A stretch of DNA of 64,000 nt from Siphonodentalium dalli (lineage: Eukaryota > Mollusca > Scaphopoda > Gadilida > Siphonodentaliidae): NCBI GenBank assembly GCA_032622095.1, contig CP136066.1, forward strand, positions 62,402,609 to 62,466,608. Reading direction: 5' to 3'. The number at the start of each line of letters is the position of its first letter. The first letter of the stretch is position 1. The position numbers and the translations under genes are program-made. A model generated the notes under the pieces. The model searched no databases. It worked only from the letters and a program-made list of their open reading frames with translations, and was not told the origin of the DNA. Shown in pieces: positions 1-11,838 of this stretch.

Positions 1-3000
1 TACCACTAAGTGAATGGTGTTAGCTGGTGTTGATTATTTTAACACTATCAAATACCTTATTAGGATGAATAAAAGATCCAATGAGCAGAATTGGAACCCA
101 TGCCTCACCAGCACACGGCACTTATCAACTAAGATACACCATTTTTTTAAATTATTATATTCATTCCATTAATATTGTATTGTCATAAGCTAATACAGTT
201 CAGACCATACGCTTTTGTCGCATGTAGTACTTAGTCAAAATGTATACCTGTTTTGAAAATTAAACTGAATAAAGTCAAGTCGGCGATTTATCGAAATCAT
301 ATTCAACTCCTAACAGCATGTTTCAAGATATGTCATCAATGTGTTTTGAGAAAAAAAAGAAGATGTTTTCAGTCATGAGTGCCAATAATACAGCCAGTAA
401 TCGTTGGGGCAAAATACCAATTTGAAGAAAGAAGGCATTAGAATGGCACCCCTCTCTGTGATCAATAAATTACCATTTCTACTGATTTCATTGAAGGAGG
501 TGATAATGGCCAGGTTCAGCCAAACATTCGTTTAACTTGTAACATGTGCTACTGTGGTATACTTGTATGGATACACACTTGGCAGGAGAAGTCGTGTGAT
601 TTACGGCACCGAAGCTACACGTTTTGAGATATCGGCCCAATTTGTAGTGCTCAGAATGTGTAAACATAATCTGGTGGTAAGCGACATGTCCACAATGCAA
701 CCGCCGATATGCTTAATTGACTTCAATCAAGACACACGGAAACATTTGAATCTCCCATGTTCTCCTACTGCATGAATAGTGTTGGTTTCTCACTATAGAA
801 AATCTTATCAGAAGATTGGATTATTCCACTTTGCTGCTACACATTTGACACACAACTTCCAAATGGCTTGACCAGCATGTAAGTGTAGGCGGAATGTTGG
901 CATGAATCAGGTTACTTTCTGTGGCAATGGCAATACAAGTTATATTGGCTATACCTAGCTAATATTCTTCATAATATACTGAAGAGAATTTGGTGGTTTT
1001 ATTATCAAAATTAAAAAAGTTTCATACTTAAGAGTTGGTATTACCAGACAAAGTCCTGAAATTACAGAATTGAAGAATTGTTCAGTCTTCGTGAGTGAGA
1101 TATCGGACCACCTTCATAGATGGGTACACTGGTCAAGCGGTGTATGGGGAATTTGATCATAAGTGAAGATGTGCACACTGATCACATGATTCCATAATAC
1201 AGGCAAACTGTTCATCACTGGAAACTGGCACATTGGTTGCCTAGTTTCAGGATATGCATGGGTGATATTGGTGCACTCGATCTGCACCATAATTCCAGGA
1301 TATCAGATATAGGTAATCTTGTCACCACTGCAGAAGTACTCTATGGTCAGCCATTGGCAGCCATGCATGTTCTGGATATGGCTAACTTGGTCGACCACTG
1401 TTGTAATTTGTATTTGGGTAGCCCAGTCCCAGGATAAGAATATATTGTCATTGCTAGATATACGTGTAGGTCACGCTTTTCACAGCTGTTAGAGTACATT
1501 GAATTCACTTGACATTGACCTCCACAATACGGATACATAATATGGATATTCTAGACATCAATATAGACAAAAGCACTGGTGTCCCAATTTCGGGATAGAT
1601 ACGTAGAATACACTGCCCCAGATGACTCGCAAATTCCTCCCAAATCCAACGACACAGGTAAACTAGAGGAATAGTCATATACCGGTGTATGTTATCTGGT
1701 CACCACTAAAAGTGGCACTTTGACTAATCAGTCCTATCTTTCGCTATGCCACTACATGGGCTATTCTAGATGCTGATGATCAGAGGCCAACCAAATGTAT
1801 GGTTTGCATGGATATGTGTTATTATGTGCGGTGGGTACTTTAGCTGACCAATTAATGCTGGAATCAGTGATTTGACCCCTGCTTCGTCCGCCACGATGGA
1901 CATGCACACAAGTTCCTAGATACCACCCACTGCTTTGGGAACTATTGAGGTACCGGATAACATAATATCGGGAGACTCTAGACATCCAGTTCCCCGACAT
2001 CGCTGTTCTGTTCTGGCAATATGACTTTCTGAATACCGACACTATAATGAGATACGGGTAACCTGCCACGGATGTGAATATCCAGCCATTGTACATGTTA
2101 TGCGGCCCATTGATACATAGATATACTAGTATATTGGCCACCCCTAGCTGATGACCATTTCACACATTGTCTACCAAATCGGAGATGTAAACACCAGAGA
2201 GCCAGCCTTGCTTGCTTTAGGATTCAGTGGCATAGCATTTTGACACTCTAAACAAGCAATGACTTATTGTCTGCGAAAAAAATATTATTATAGCATTGTT
2301 TGCACATTTATTTCAAAACTAAACTTCCTTTTTTCAAGAGAAAACCAATACATGTTACCAACAGGGTATATCTGAGGAATTGGTGAATCAAAGGGTATGC
2401 TATATCACAATGCTAGTCTCTAGTTTGGCGACCAGAGTGATGGCCAGTAGGCGATATACCACACAACAACCACAAGTCTCTAACCACACTGCTACAATTT
2501 ATATGACACAGTATATGTCTGATCGTGTCCAACATGAGGTCATTCTCAATGGATGTACGAGTAATCAGAATTAGCACAAAACATGCAGGTATGATATGTA
2601 TATATATTACGGTCTCTTGTTTTTAATAGGGAATATGTCTATATCCAATGCTCTTGTATCCACACTCTAGTTCTGTCTTTAGCATGACTTAATCTTTCGT
2701 AACAAGTTTTGATGCCAATAACATGATTGGTGATAATATATTCTGGACAACAGATCTCATTTATTGGGTGTGCATGTAATGGTAGTCGTATTCTCATAAT
2801 TGTTACCAAATTGAATGCATGTCGGTTAAACATATTCAACATATAATCTGTCTATAAATTGCTGACATGTGATTTTACTGTCCTGACAAGAAAATCGATT
2901 ACCATGTGATCATGCCAAGTTTTTTTTCCACCGCATGTAGTGCTTATGTGTCAAACATTTGGGTAATACATGTATTGTGCAATGCGTTGGGTGACTAAAA

Positions 3001-3256
3001 TGAGCAAAATGTTACTTTATAAAAGTAACATATTTTTTTGCAAAACCCTCTGAAACCCTTGTTATCCATATACTGAACACATGTGCCTAAATGTATAACT
3101 TGGTGGCATTATGTTGGCATTTTATTTTGTGACTACAGGTATATTGAATTTTTTATCAATGTTCGCTGACCATACCTCTAAATATCGAACTGATTAGTAA
3201 GATGTGTTGATTATATTCCCAAAGTGGCTTAAAGGAGTTATTTAACAATTCTTACA
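1..3256. other. No supported gene; anonymous AT-rich sequence
   Basis: I see no homologous coding region, RNA gene or element with clear boundaries here. The longest open frames, such as one near 1761-2141 on the minus strand, have no recognisable motif. Phrases such as 'caggata', 'gatatgg' and 'gtcacca' recur loosely between about 1.2 and 2.15 kb, which may be a very old tandem repeat, but I could not define a unit. Confidence 0.4.
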
Positions 3257-3620
3257 CTAGTGGTTTTCATCCATGAACGGGTAACAGTCGGAACAATGTA
3301 GGTTTTTACAAAGAACACAATCAAGGTAGCTGCTTATTATATCTTCTGATACGTCTGGTTTAAATTTGGAACGTGGCAGAACTGATATTAAAGATGTATC
3401 AAGTTCGTTCCAGAGATTCGGGAAGATATGGTATCGGAGGTTTTCGGAGATGGATGTTCTAGATTTTGTTCCAACTAATTTGCTACTCTGTCTCGTTACC
3501 ATTGCTTGGTTGTGGTATAAGCGATAAGTATTTTTGAAATGAGAGTGGTAGTTGGTTGCAGAACCAATCGTTCATTCGCTTCGGATAGCTGATATCTGGA
3601 ACTCTTGCACTGGTTGAGCT
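3257..3620 (-). pseudogene. LINE (non-LTR retrotransposon) reverse transcriptase C-terminal relic
   Basis: The minus-strand frame at 3257-3502 encodes 81 residues whose layout resembles the end of a LINE reverse-transcriptase ORF. A histidine/basic stretch (HNQAMVTR) is followed by a serine-rich segment, then FPNLWNELD, then SRSKFKPDV-like basic sequence (PRSKFKPDV) and a closing CKNLHCSDC cysteine cluster. In LINE proteins the downstream part of the ORF commonly shows 'P..WN.L', 'FK' and a CxxxxCxDC tail in that order. The frame ends shortly after the cysteine cluster. Nothing upstream resembles the polymerase palm or an endonuclease, so this is a 5'-truncated, dead copy, as is usual for LINEs. 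The clade cannot be told from so short a piece. Chance resemblance remains possible. Confidence 0.5.
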
Positions 3621-3786
3621 AAATATTATTTTGTAGGAGTTATTGTACGTACGATTAAAGAGGTTATTTGCATTTTACGGAGGATTTGACGATTACTCAG
3701 AATGTGCATTATGAATTTCAACAGCTCATGTACTAGCTACACTGCAAATATAATTATGTGTTCTATTTGTTACGCGTAAATTCAAC

Positions 3787-4058
3787 ATATGTGTTCAAAT
3801 CGTAACCCTATGTGTTCAAATCTGAACGCCAAGTCTTCAAATGATAACACCAAGCGTTCAAATTTGAACGTGAAGTGTTCAATCCGTAACGCCATGTGTT
3901 CCAGTCGTAATTCTTAAACGGTGGTGTTCAACCATTTGAACACTGGAGTTTAAGAGAGCTCAATATAATCATTATAAATTGAACACGATGTGTTCAATTA
4001 TGCGTTCAATGTTTTGAACAATGGTGTTCAATATTTTGAACGCTGGTGTTCAAATACC
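3787..4058. repeat. Degenerate minisatellite built on GTGTTCAA(A)T...GAAC
   Basis: The phrase gtgttcaa or a close variant recurs roughly every 20-25 bases, often followed by a complementary ttgaac, so many units are themselves small inverted repeats (for example ttcaaatttgaac). Unit length drifts and the array is old. It ends just before a GC-richer segment with CRE-like sites. Confidence 0.7.
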
Positions 4059-4071
4059 ACCCGCGCTTACA

Positions 4072-4110
4072 TGACGCCATGACGTCATGAATGAGGTACG
4101 TCACGCTATT
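4072..4110. promoter_or_regulatory. Cluster of CRE-like sites (TGACGTCA)
   Basis: The sequence contains a perfect palindromic TGACGTCA and, about 15 bases later, TACGTCAC. These match the CREB/ATF consensus and half-site. No coding exon was recognised next to them, so they could be part of a promoter or fortuitous. Confidence 0.3.
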
Positions 4111-4872
4111 ACGCGCGCAAATGATGATTTGAAGGGTAATAATTTAATTAGCAGAGATGCCTGGCGCCATTGTGGTTGTGTTATTGTGAAATTTGTGTGG
4201 CTCAAGAAAATCAATCGTCAGTAAATAGGCCTAGCGGATTTTTTTTATTTCGACGCATGGACATATATTCTACGTGTACGTTAGTGGTGAGTATTCACAT
4301 TAAATTATTGTACCCAGAATTTAGAAATTATGTAATTTCAATTTTCATCATCATGAACTCATAAGGTAATTATTAATTTTCATCAGTATAAGTTACTATA
4401 AGTATAACATTAGCAATTCGGAATACGTATATTGTAGTCATGTATGTAGAAAATTGTAGATCTATCCGGTGGTATATATTATAAGTATAGGCCTAGGCTA
4501 CATACATTTCTTTCAAAATACAAATTTGGCCAAGTTCTAGTTGGCCTATAGTAGTAGTAGCCTACTAGTAGGCCATATTGTATCTCACGTGACTTTGTTA
4601 TTGAAATCAAGCTTTCCGATTGGTTGGCTACTCGACTCTATTAGTCGTAGTTGTATACTACGCCTTCAAGTCTCTCCCATCGTGCACTATGCATATGTAG
4701 TTAGTTTTGACTACTAAAAATAGTAACGAACACTACATCAAACTTTGTTCTGAAACTACTTGTTATTTCGCCGCTGATCCAAATTAAAGCTTCAGTAAGG
4801 CGAACATCAATTGTCTGAACTTAGTAAAAGTTGAAAATAGTAGTTTCCTACTGCTAAATCAAAATTACAAAG

Positions 4873-5032
4873 GTAAATTATAATGATGTTTAGAGAGACT
4901 TACATTCAGTAAATTATAATGAGGTTTAGAGAGACTTACATTCAGTAAATTATAATGAGGTTTAGAGAGACTTACATTCAGTAAATTATAATGAGGTTTA
5001 GAGAGACTTACATTCAGTAAATTATAATGAGG
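4873..5032. repeat. 36-bp tandem repeat, about 4.4 copies
   Basis: Units begin gtaaattataatgaggttt and end gagacttacattca. All copies are nearly identical; the first differs at one base (gatgttt). 36 is a multiple of three, which explains the repetitive open frame on the minus strand (repeating KPHYNLLNVSLS); I do not regard that frame as a gene. Confidence 0.95.
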
Positions 5033-5070
5033 TTTGTAATTTCTGCATTTGTTCGATACAATATAATAAT

Positions 5071-5203
5071 TAGAGCATGACTTGTCGTGAAATACGCCGA
5101 TATAGTGCATAGTGCGGTTGTGTAGTTCACTCCGCTTCGCGTCGTGAACTACACAACCTCACTATGCACTATATCGGCGTATTTCACTCCAAGCCATGCT
5201 CTA
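5071..5203. repeat. Foldback (hairpin) element
   Basis: The two halves are inverted copies: agagcatgacttg...cgtgaaatacgccgat on the left mirrors the right arm, with an inner perfect stem GTTGTGTAGTTCAC / GTGAACTACACAAC and a loop tccgcttcgcgtc. The arm mismatches are few, so it could still fold. Other foldbacks in the window with a GC-rich gcg/cgc tip lie at 28.05 and 53.75 kb. Confidence 0.85.
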
Positions 5204-5885
5204 TTTATTAACTAGTACTGTAGTAGTATATAAGTTATAGAATAGAGCACTGACTGAGCACCTATTGATTTCAGATTTTACATTTAACACAAAACACCGG
5301 AAGTTAAATAAAAATTCCAGATTTTACATTTAACACAAAAACACATAAAGTAAACAGGAAGTAAAATACAAATCGTTTTTGAGACATCTTCTACTGTAAT
5401 TTGCCATTTTATTTGGCCAACAAATTACTTACAAAGTGTGATTTTCATAATGATGAAGTGTGTGAGATATATTTAGATAATTTAAAATCATGTTGGCCAC
5501 TGTAACAAACTATTTCTGGCTTTAGATTAGTTTTAGTCTGAAATTTCTGTCCGTGTCAACTGTCACTCGAATCACTGTCAGTGTCACGACAAAAGTCTCA
5601 GTCTGTGAAACTTTGAAACTTTGTGGCAGTCGAAATCAAATTAACCTAAATTATAAGCACATTTTTAACCAGTAATACTGTAATAAAGCTAAGTCATTTA
5701 TAATATAGATGTTCCTATATGTATTGTATAAACAATTAATAATTGGATTTTGATTTTAAGGCCAAAACAAATTGAATGCGTGTTTCCCATAACGGGCCCA
5801 AAGAAAAAATAGGGGCGGGCGGTAGGCTTTTCATGTTTTCCTTATGATATTGTTATGGTCTCGTGTGGGCCATGCCTAACCACCA
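5204..5885. other. No gene seen; one short local duplication
   Basis: Two copies of cagattttacatttaacaca lie about 55-60 bases apart near 5270-5340. The rest, up to the CG-rich stretch at 5.8 kb, shows no element boundary or coding signal. Confidence 0.4.
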
Positions 5886-6006
5886 TCAAACACCATACAA
5901 TGACCCAGAGCAACCAACATATTGGTGATAAAACTGATATATTGAGGGGAAACATATAAAACAGGTTTCTATTGTCTTTAAAATGCGGGATTTTTTGACA
6001 CAGCAG

Positions 6007-6138
6007 TCATGAATTATGCACATGGGAATCGACCCATGTGCGACCGCTATCGTTGAAAAGAACTTTCGGTATAGTGTCCGGTCGTAATTTGACTTTCCGT
6101 TTGAAGAGTGACGATGTGGTAGAGCCCGAAGCCGCCAT
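6007..6138 (-). CDS. Possible small ORF (43 aa) starting in a YY1-like context
   Basis: The frame begins MAASGSTTSS and continues with a basic, proline-containing segment (LFKRKVKLRPDTIPKV), ending DSHVHNS before a TGA. The ATG lies in GCGATGGCGGC, which matches both a good initiation context and the YY1 motif found at many animal 5' ends. Composition is protein-like and the local sequence is GC-richer than its surroundings, with three degenerate gccgcc-agccatatt repeats upstream. An overlapping 93-codon frame (5886-6167) uses another phase and looks less protein-like. I do not recognise the protein, see no good splice donor inside, and it may be a first exon, a micropeptide or chance. Confidence 0.25.
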   Translation of the reverse strand: MAASGSTTSSLFKRKVKLRPDTIPKVLFNDSGRTWVDSHVHNS

Positions 6139-6695
6139 CGCACGCCGCCGCCAGCCATATTGGTCACAAGCCGCCGTCAGCCATATTATCTCTAACGCCA
6201 GCCACATTTAATAATATACACCGCCGGAATTGTAAAATGACTGAGCCGTGTGCATGGGCTTATATGTCAAGGGCAACTGTTCTGTGAATCGCAAAGAACT
6301 AAACCGCATTGCCTATAGTTGATCACATAAAACAGATCTTTACATAGGCTTTAACACATTCACTGCCGACTACGAGTTATCTCGTACTTTTTGCATGTAG
6401 TTGGATTAGATATAAGTTTATTGGTGACAAGTAGATTCCTGGCCATGATAATGGTCGCTTCTGTTAATGTACGTTCCGGCGGTTAAAATAAATGTAGACC
6501 AATAAAACGATTGAATAATTTTACACTGATTTCCAACATACAGATTTATTCATGTGATAGAATGTAGAAAACATTCAGCATGGAAAATTATGGAGTATTC
6601 CATGTTAGCTTATTCCAGATATGGTATGCATATAGAGCGTTTGCCTTTCTTTCTTTGCGAACTTTTAACAACAATACATTCGAGTGACTTCGGGT

Positions 6696-7112
6696 AGTTT
6701 TGTGAGAGACTATCTTAGAACAAATGTGTATAAATTCTACACAATATGTGTTACATTTTATCTTAAACAACATTGTGTAGAAATGACACACCAACACATG
6801 GAATTTCATCAACGTTGAATATGCGTGAGAACAAATTGGCAGCAGCTTAAAAAATTGTTATACATTGTGTCAAAACTGAACAGCACATAATTGTGTAGCA
6901 CAAAGTTTTAAAGCTGCTGCCAGTTTTTAATATATGTTACATGTAGATATTACGAGGGTTGTGTCTCAAATAGAACACATGATTTACCCACATATTCAAT
7001 GTTGAGAAAATTCCACGGACATATAATTATGCCATGTGTCATTTCTACACAATTTTGTATGTAACACATATGGTGTAGAATGTATACACATTTGTTTTGA
7101 GAGTATATATTG
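6696..7112. repeat. Foldback element with ~140-bp diverged arms and an inner hairpin
   Basis: The left arm (from about 6696, 'acaaatgtgtata...ctacacaatatgtgttac') is mirrored by the right arm ending near 7112. Both carry tgtgtagaaatgacaca and its complement. Between them lies a second inverted pair, ggcagcagctt at about 6838 and aagctgctgcc at about 6911. No terminal duplication could be assigned. Confidence 0.75.
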
Positions 7113-8667
7113 ATATCTACATCGGTATTCCATGTATCATCAGCCAATCTTATCCCTTCTTCCAAATTGCGTATCTTAATCGTATTTAAATTTGCGCAGT
7201 ACAATTTTTCGCTCAGTTTAAAATTCGCGCACATATCTGCGGGAATTCAAAACTGATAAAACTATTTTCTTAAAAGTCTTGGATCTGATGACAGATTCAG
7301 TTCCTAGTCGTGTCTGAAGACATGCGAGTATCAAACACAATCGCGGTGGATTGACATCTTTTAGACCAAAATTGCATTTTGTTTATATGGATTTTTATAT
7401 GATCCAAATAATTATACTGATATTGAAATAGTTATGGAAATGACATCAATGAAATAAACTCGAAAACAGAAAAAACACAACCGCGAAGGCAACAATTTTT
7501 GGCTTCAGAAAAATCAACACAAAGACTTGGCTGCGGGATATGATGACATAACTAACTCAGACTGTATGGTCAGGGAACCCAGGGCAGTGGATATGGGGGA
7601 CGTGCATTCATGCGCATGCAATCTAGAATATATGTATGTCTTACAAGCATTTCAACATCGTCGAATTTACGGTATACCATGATTTGTATATCACTTGGCG
7701 TTGAGTAATGGTTTTTAATTTCTGATATTGGTTGACCGAATTTAACTATAGTCCCAGATGTACGCGTAATTATCAATTCAGTGACCAGCCTTTTGTAATG
7801 TGTGTACTTCATTAAAATAACTCTCGATCTTGTTTTCCCTGTAGTTGAATAGTTTAAACTCAGAAGTCGTACTATTTTTCGCTGTTTTAAATTCGGTGCG
7901 CAAAAAATAGTACTGCGCGAATTTAGATACGAGTAAGGTATAATAAGTTTGAAGTTTGAACTTGGTCGGGAGTTTCTCATATCCAGTCCCTGTGTCCATC
8001 CGTCAATTTTCAAAAAGAAATATGTCACATGCTATTGACCTTATCACTCGGACAACACACTTTTCGGATGGAAGGACTGACTGACGCAATTCAATTTGAT
8101 AGCCCCACGAAATATCTGTGCGTGCAATAAATTAATTAAGATCTAATACACGATTAGTTCTGATCCAGGTTAATTAATGAACCGCCATGTTTGTTGTCGT
8201 CAACGATCTCGGACCGAATTATAGGACACAAATCAACCAATCATATATCACTCCAAATTCAAATTAGTTTCAAAATAAATCTGATGCCAATTAATCATGA
8301 AGAGGAATTATCACCAACAGCTGCCATAATTACCATCGCATTGAAGATGGATTGGAATTAGAAGAAGCACACATCAAATAGATAAGCCGGACCTGCGTTT
8401 CTCTGCACCATGCAACAAAATATGGCTCTTCCCTGATATGGTCAAAATAAAGAGCGTTCGTTCAAGTGATAAACCGAACCATACATTAGTATCTCAGAAA
8501 ATGCAACGACAAAGAGCGTCATTTAAGCTGATATGGTGAAAATAAAGAGCGTTAGCTTCTGCTATGCAGGAAAAATAAATAAATACATTTCTATTGACCC
8601 TCTTGAACGACTCGTTATTTGTTATTTTCAGGCCTCAATGTAAATGTATATACCGACTATAGATGTA
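7113..8667. other. No supported gene; fragments of dispersed repeats
   Basis: Two related fragments with the phrase 'ttttcgct...tttaaa.ttcg.gcgc' lie at 7.18 and 7.87 kb, the second with an inverted partner (aaaaatagtac). Between 8.42 and 8.57 kb the phrase 'cctgatatggt.aaaataaagagcgtt' occurs more than once and recurs at 32.9, 44.5 and 54.7 kb. A 152-codon minus-strand open frame at 7570-8028 has no recognisable features. Confidence 0.45.
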
Positions 8668-8672
8668 TAATG
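8668..8672. repeat. Target-site duplication TAATG (copy 1)
   Basis: The five bases before the LTR repeat exactly at 12599-12603 after the other LTR, as expected for integrase-generated duplication by a Ty3/gypsy element. Confidence 0.9.
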
Positions 8673-8792
8673 TGTGGTGAAATGAGTAGAGTCGAAGTTC
8701 GAATATTACACTTTTATTACACCACTAAACTAGTTGTGTAGAGATACTGGAAATAAGAGAAAAACATGAATTAGATATTTCAGTTCATCACA
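8673..8792 (-). repeat. 3' LTR of the gypsy element
   Basis: 120 bp, TG...CA ends. On the minus strand it contains AGTTTAGTGGTGTAATAAAA, which holds an AATAAA polyadenylation signal. It equals the other LTR except for one short internal segment (aagagaaaaa versus tgt) after 'ggaaat'. Confidence 0.93.
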
Positions 8793-8804
8793 TTCTCCCC
8801 TTCT
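8793..8804 (-). other. Polypurine tract
   Basis: On the minus strand AGAAGGGGAGAA abuts the 3' LTR directly. Purine runs in this position prime plus-strand DNA synthesis in LTR elements. Confidence 0.85.
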
Positions 8805-8900
8805 GGAAAGAGATAAGTGTCAGTCCACAAACAGTCACAGAACTTAAATCGCTAGCTGCCTGCTAAATCGTTAACTGTTCTCAGGCCGGGGAATAATCTC

Positions 8901-9475
8901 TCATTCAGAATACCCCAAACGATCTGGTGGCTTAGTATGTCGGCTAGAGCGCCTAACCCAACTAGAATCATTAACGGAATTATCAACACCGGTTTCATCA
9001 ACATTACTTGGACTTTGAGCAATATCCCCAGCAGAATCATCGACACTGACGGTTCCATCAGCGTTACTTGGGCTTGGAGCCAGATCTCTCAAGGAAACAG
9101 TGGATTCACGACCATCAGGCATGCGGATGTGAGCATAAGAAGGATTTGCCTCTAATAGCTCCACATCGTCAACGATCGGATCATTCTTGCTGGTTCGAAA
9201 ATGTCGTTTCAGTAACACGGTACCAGGTATCATAAGCCAAGTAGGGATCGATCTACCAGTTGAAGATCTACGTGCAAATCCCAGGAAGCGTTCATGGGGT
9301 GTGCAGTTCGTAGCGGTACAGAGTAAACTTCGAATCGAGTGCAAGGCATCATGTAGAACTAGTTCCCATTGAGAGTCCTTCAACCCTTTGGTTTGTAACG
9401 CAAGAGTAACGGCTTTCCAGATAATGCCATTGTAGCGTTCACATTGTCCGTTGCATTGGGGGTTATATGGAGTTG
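8901..9475 (-). pseudogene. gypsy integrase C-terminal part (frame-shifted from the upstream pol frame)
   Basis: This frame continues the integrase after the break near 9465. It begins with the NPQCNGQCERYNG-type motif that carries the third acidic catalytic residue region, continues through a conserved LHDALHSIRSLLCTATN segment and ends with RRSSRHTKPPDRLGYSE and a stop. That basic closing tail is common at the end of gypsy integrases. I see no chromodomain. The single-base phase change relative to the upstream integrase breaks the protein. Confidence 0.85.
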
Positions 9476-10458
9476 ATCACAATGTTATGTGTTTGGAGAA
9501 AAGACTTTACTTCAGCGCTCATGAAGGATTGTCCACGATCCGAGTGCACGTATGACGGCATTCCAAACAGTGAGAAGAGTTGGGTCAAACACGTAATTAC
9601 GGTTCCAGACGTCATATCCGAACATGGACATGCAAACGGAAACCTCGAGAACTCGACTACCGTCAGTAAATAACGGTTTCTGGAATTTGAGGGTAGCGGT
9701 CCCTTAAAGTCCATGCTTAGCCTCTCGAAGGGTTGAGTTGCTTTGATGAGTGGAGGATTTGCTGGGTCACAGAAATTTGGTTTTACCCTAGCACAAACAG
9801 CACACTGCTTGGTCACCCTCTTGACATCTTCAACGTAATAAGGCAGGTTTTTCGACCTGACAAAATGCATCAACCGTGTAACGCCTGGGTGACACAAAGA
9901 GTTATGAAGATCGAGAAGGATATCTCGATTCGTTGCAGAACAACTTGCACTCGATAAGCAGTCAGCAGTGGAGTTGTCTTTTCCTGGACGATATTTGATG
10001 TCATAACTATAGCAACTCAGCTCGGACCTCCATCGCATGATTTTATCGTTCTTGATTTTCCCCCTTTTTTTCGAACCGAACATGAAGGATACTGCCTCTT
10101 GATCAGTGATTAGAGTGAAATGTTTTCCGTTGAGTAGATATCGCCATTTTCTCACCGATTCTATGATGGCACAAGCCTCTTTCTCTACAGCTGAATGGTT
10201 CATTTCGCTCGGATTTAATGTGCGCGAGAAGAATGCCACAGGCCGGCCTCCTTGGTTGAGACTGCCAACCACAGCAATGTCCGATGCATCTGTTTCGATA
10301 ACCAAGGGGGTCGATTCATCGATTGATTTGACGCTAGCGTGTTCTATTTCCTCTTTGAGAGTGTCGAAGGTGGATACCGCCTCCTTGTCCAGTGGGCATT
10401 GCGTTGCTGTTGTTAGGGGTTTCAGTTTGTCCGAGAACCCGGTGATCCACTGGCTGTA
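9463..10458 (-). pseudogene. gypsy RNase H and integrase N-terminal/catalytic core
   Basis: RNase H: the ETDASD motif with catalytic aspartate near 10290, then SRTLNPSE and a TDQ aspartate about 60 codons later. Integrase: the zinc-binding HHCC module (HNSLCHPG then CAVCARVKP), the first catalytic aspartate in SMDFKGPLP and the second in HSDRGQSF. The frame is open from just after the stop at about 10459 to a stop at 9463, where the reading continues in another phase. It lies directly downstream of the reverse transcriptase in the same phase. Confidence 0.92.
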
Positions 10459-11643
10459 TTATGCGAATAAGCCTGTTGCCCGCTTCAGAGACTTCATGCT
10501 GTACGGCACTGGTAGATCTCGGAGAGGTTTCATGCGGTCTGGATCAGGTTTCAGACAATGATGGCTGATCGAATATCCCAGGAGATTAAGTTTTGGGACA
10601 GAGTAAACACATTTTTCCTTGTTAAATGTCAAATTGTGCTGATTCGTCATTTCCAAGAATTTCCGCAGATTTTCGTCATATTCTTCTTGAGTCATGCCAG
10701 CGACCGTTATATCGTCTACGTAAACGAACACACCCTTTAATTTGTGTTGTTCAACGAGTTTGTCCATGATTCTTTGGAAACTTGCTACACCATTGGTCAC
10801 TCCAAATGGAACTCTGCGGAATTGATATAGCGGTCCGTTAGCCTCAAATGCGGTGTACTACTTTTCTTCATCTTGCAGCGGTATCTGATGATAAGCACTT
10901 TTCATGTCCAGTGTACTGTAAATACGATAATTAGCCACTTCATTCGCAAGTTGGTCAATCTTCGGAAAAGGATACGCATCCAGTTCTGTGAATTTATTTA
11001 TAGTTTGCGAGTAGTCTATTACAAGTCGTTTCTTGTGTCTCTCATTGGTTGTTATCAACACTTGGGCTCTCCATGGCGAGATGCTGGGTTCTATGGTCCC
11101 TTCAGACAATTGACGGTTAACTTCATCCTGTATGAACTTTTTGTCATCGGAACTAAATCTGCGGGATTTTGTGGCGATAGGATGGCAATCGTTTGTAAGA
11201 TTACCAAACAGTACCGGAGGTTCAACAGCTGCTGATGTCAACCCGCAAACAGTGTTCGAGTTTCTTACGTTGATCGGTTCACGAACTCCTCCGAAGCAGA
11301 TAGATACACTCTGATGTCTGTTCATAAAGTCGTGGCCGAGGATGACATCACAACAAAAACTATCTAACACAGACAAGCAGACATCGGTGTATTTGCGTTT
11401 TTCGTAGTCTAATGTCACCTTGTCACGGAACTGGTGAGGGAACTTGACGCCATGGACACGAGTCCATTCGATGGTTCTATCGGAATGTTCATGCGTTCGG
11501 CTGTATTCCGGTCCACAAAGCTCTCTGAACTGCCGGTGTCTATAAGCGCTTTGCACTTTCGTCCCTGAACGATAACATCGATCACAGCCTTCGATAGCGT
11601 TTGAGGAGATGCCGCGGAAACAGTTGCGAGGACCGATGTACAA
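10459..11643 (-). pseudogene. gypsy protease C-terminus and reverse transcriptase, with in-frame stops
   Basis: The genuine homology starts near 11455 with the protease end (VILGHDF, the conserved second protease motif). It continues with the RT fingers (SPWRAQVLI, LVIDY), LDMKSAYHQI palm motif near 10908, and YVDD catalytic motif at 10711-10722, then LLGY and KPDPDR. In-frame stops interrupt it at 10858-10860 (TAG) and 10459-10461 (TAA). The part between 11643 and about 11455 is open but is the wrong phase for protease; the protease N-terminal half lies in the neighbouring frame. Confidence 0.92.
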
Positions 11644-11838
11644 GAAGCAGATGTTCCTCTTGCGGTACTAGACGGTGCAGATGTACTTCTCGGATTCGCA
11701 GAAGATCGACAGACTTTAGAAAAATGTCCTTGTTTACGGCAGTTATTACATGTAACGTCTCTAGCAGGACACAATCTACGTTGATGAAGAGGGCTATTCC
11801 CGCAGAAGAAACATTTCTGTTGATTACCGATATGTGGC
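11415..11838 (-). pseudogene. gypsy nucleocapsid zinc knuckles and protease N-terminus
   Basis: Two CCHC knuckles occur in a row: CFFCGNSPLHQRRLC (x5 before the histidine) and CNNCRKQGHFSKVC (canonical). A serine/threonine-rich spacer leads to IDVIVQGRKCKALIDTGSS, the aspartic protease active site, with the catalytic aspartate codon at about 11538-11540. The gag frame upstream stops at 11824 in another phase, so either a frameshift mutation or a programmed shift joins them; the phase returns near 11450. Confidence 0.9.

Noticed and set aside
1761-2141. 126-codon open frame on the minus strand
   Set aside because: No motif, unusual composition, and no promoter or splice signal; lies in possible old repeat sequence.
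7570-8028. 152-codon open frame on the minus strand
   Set aside because: No recognisable domain, no credible ATG context, overlaps repeat fragments shared with 7.18 kb.
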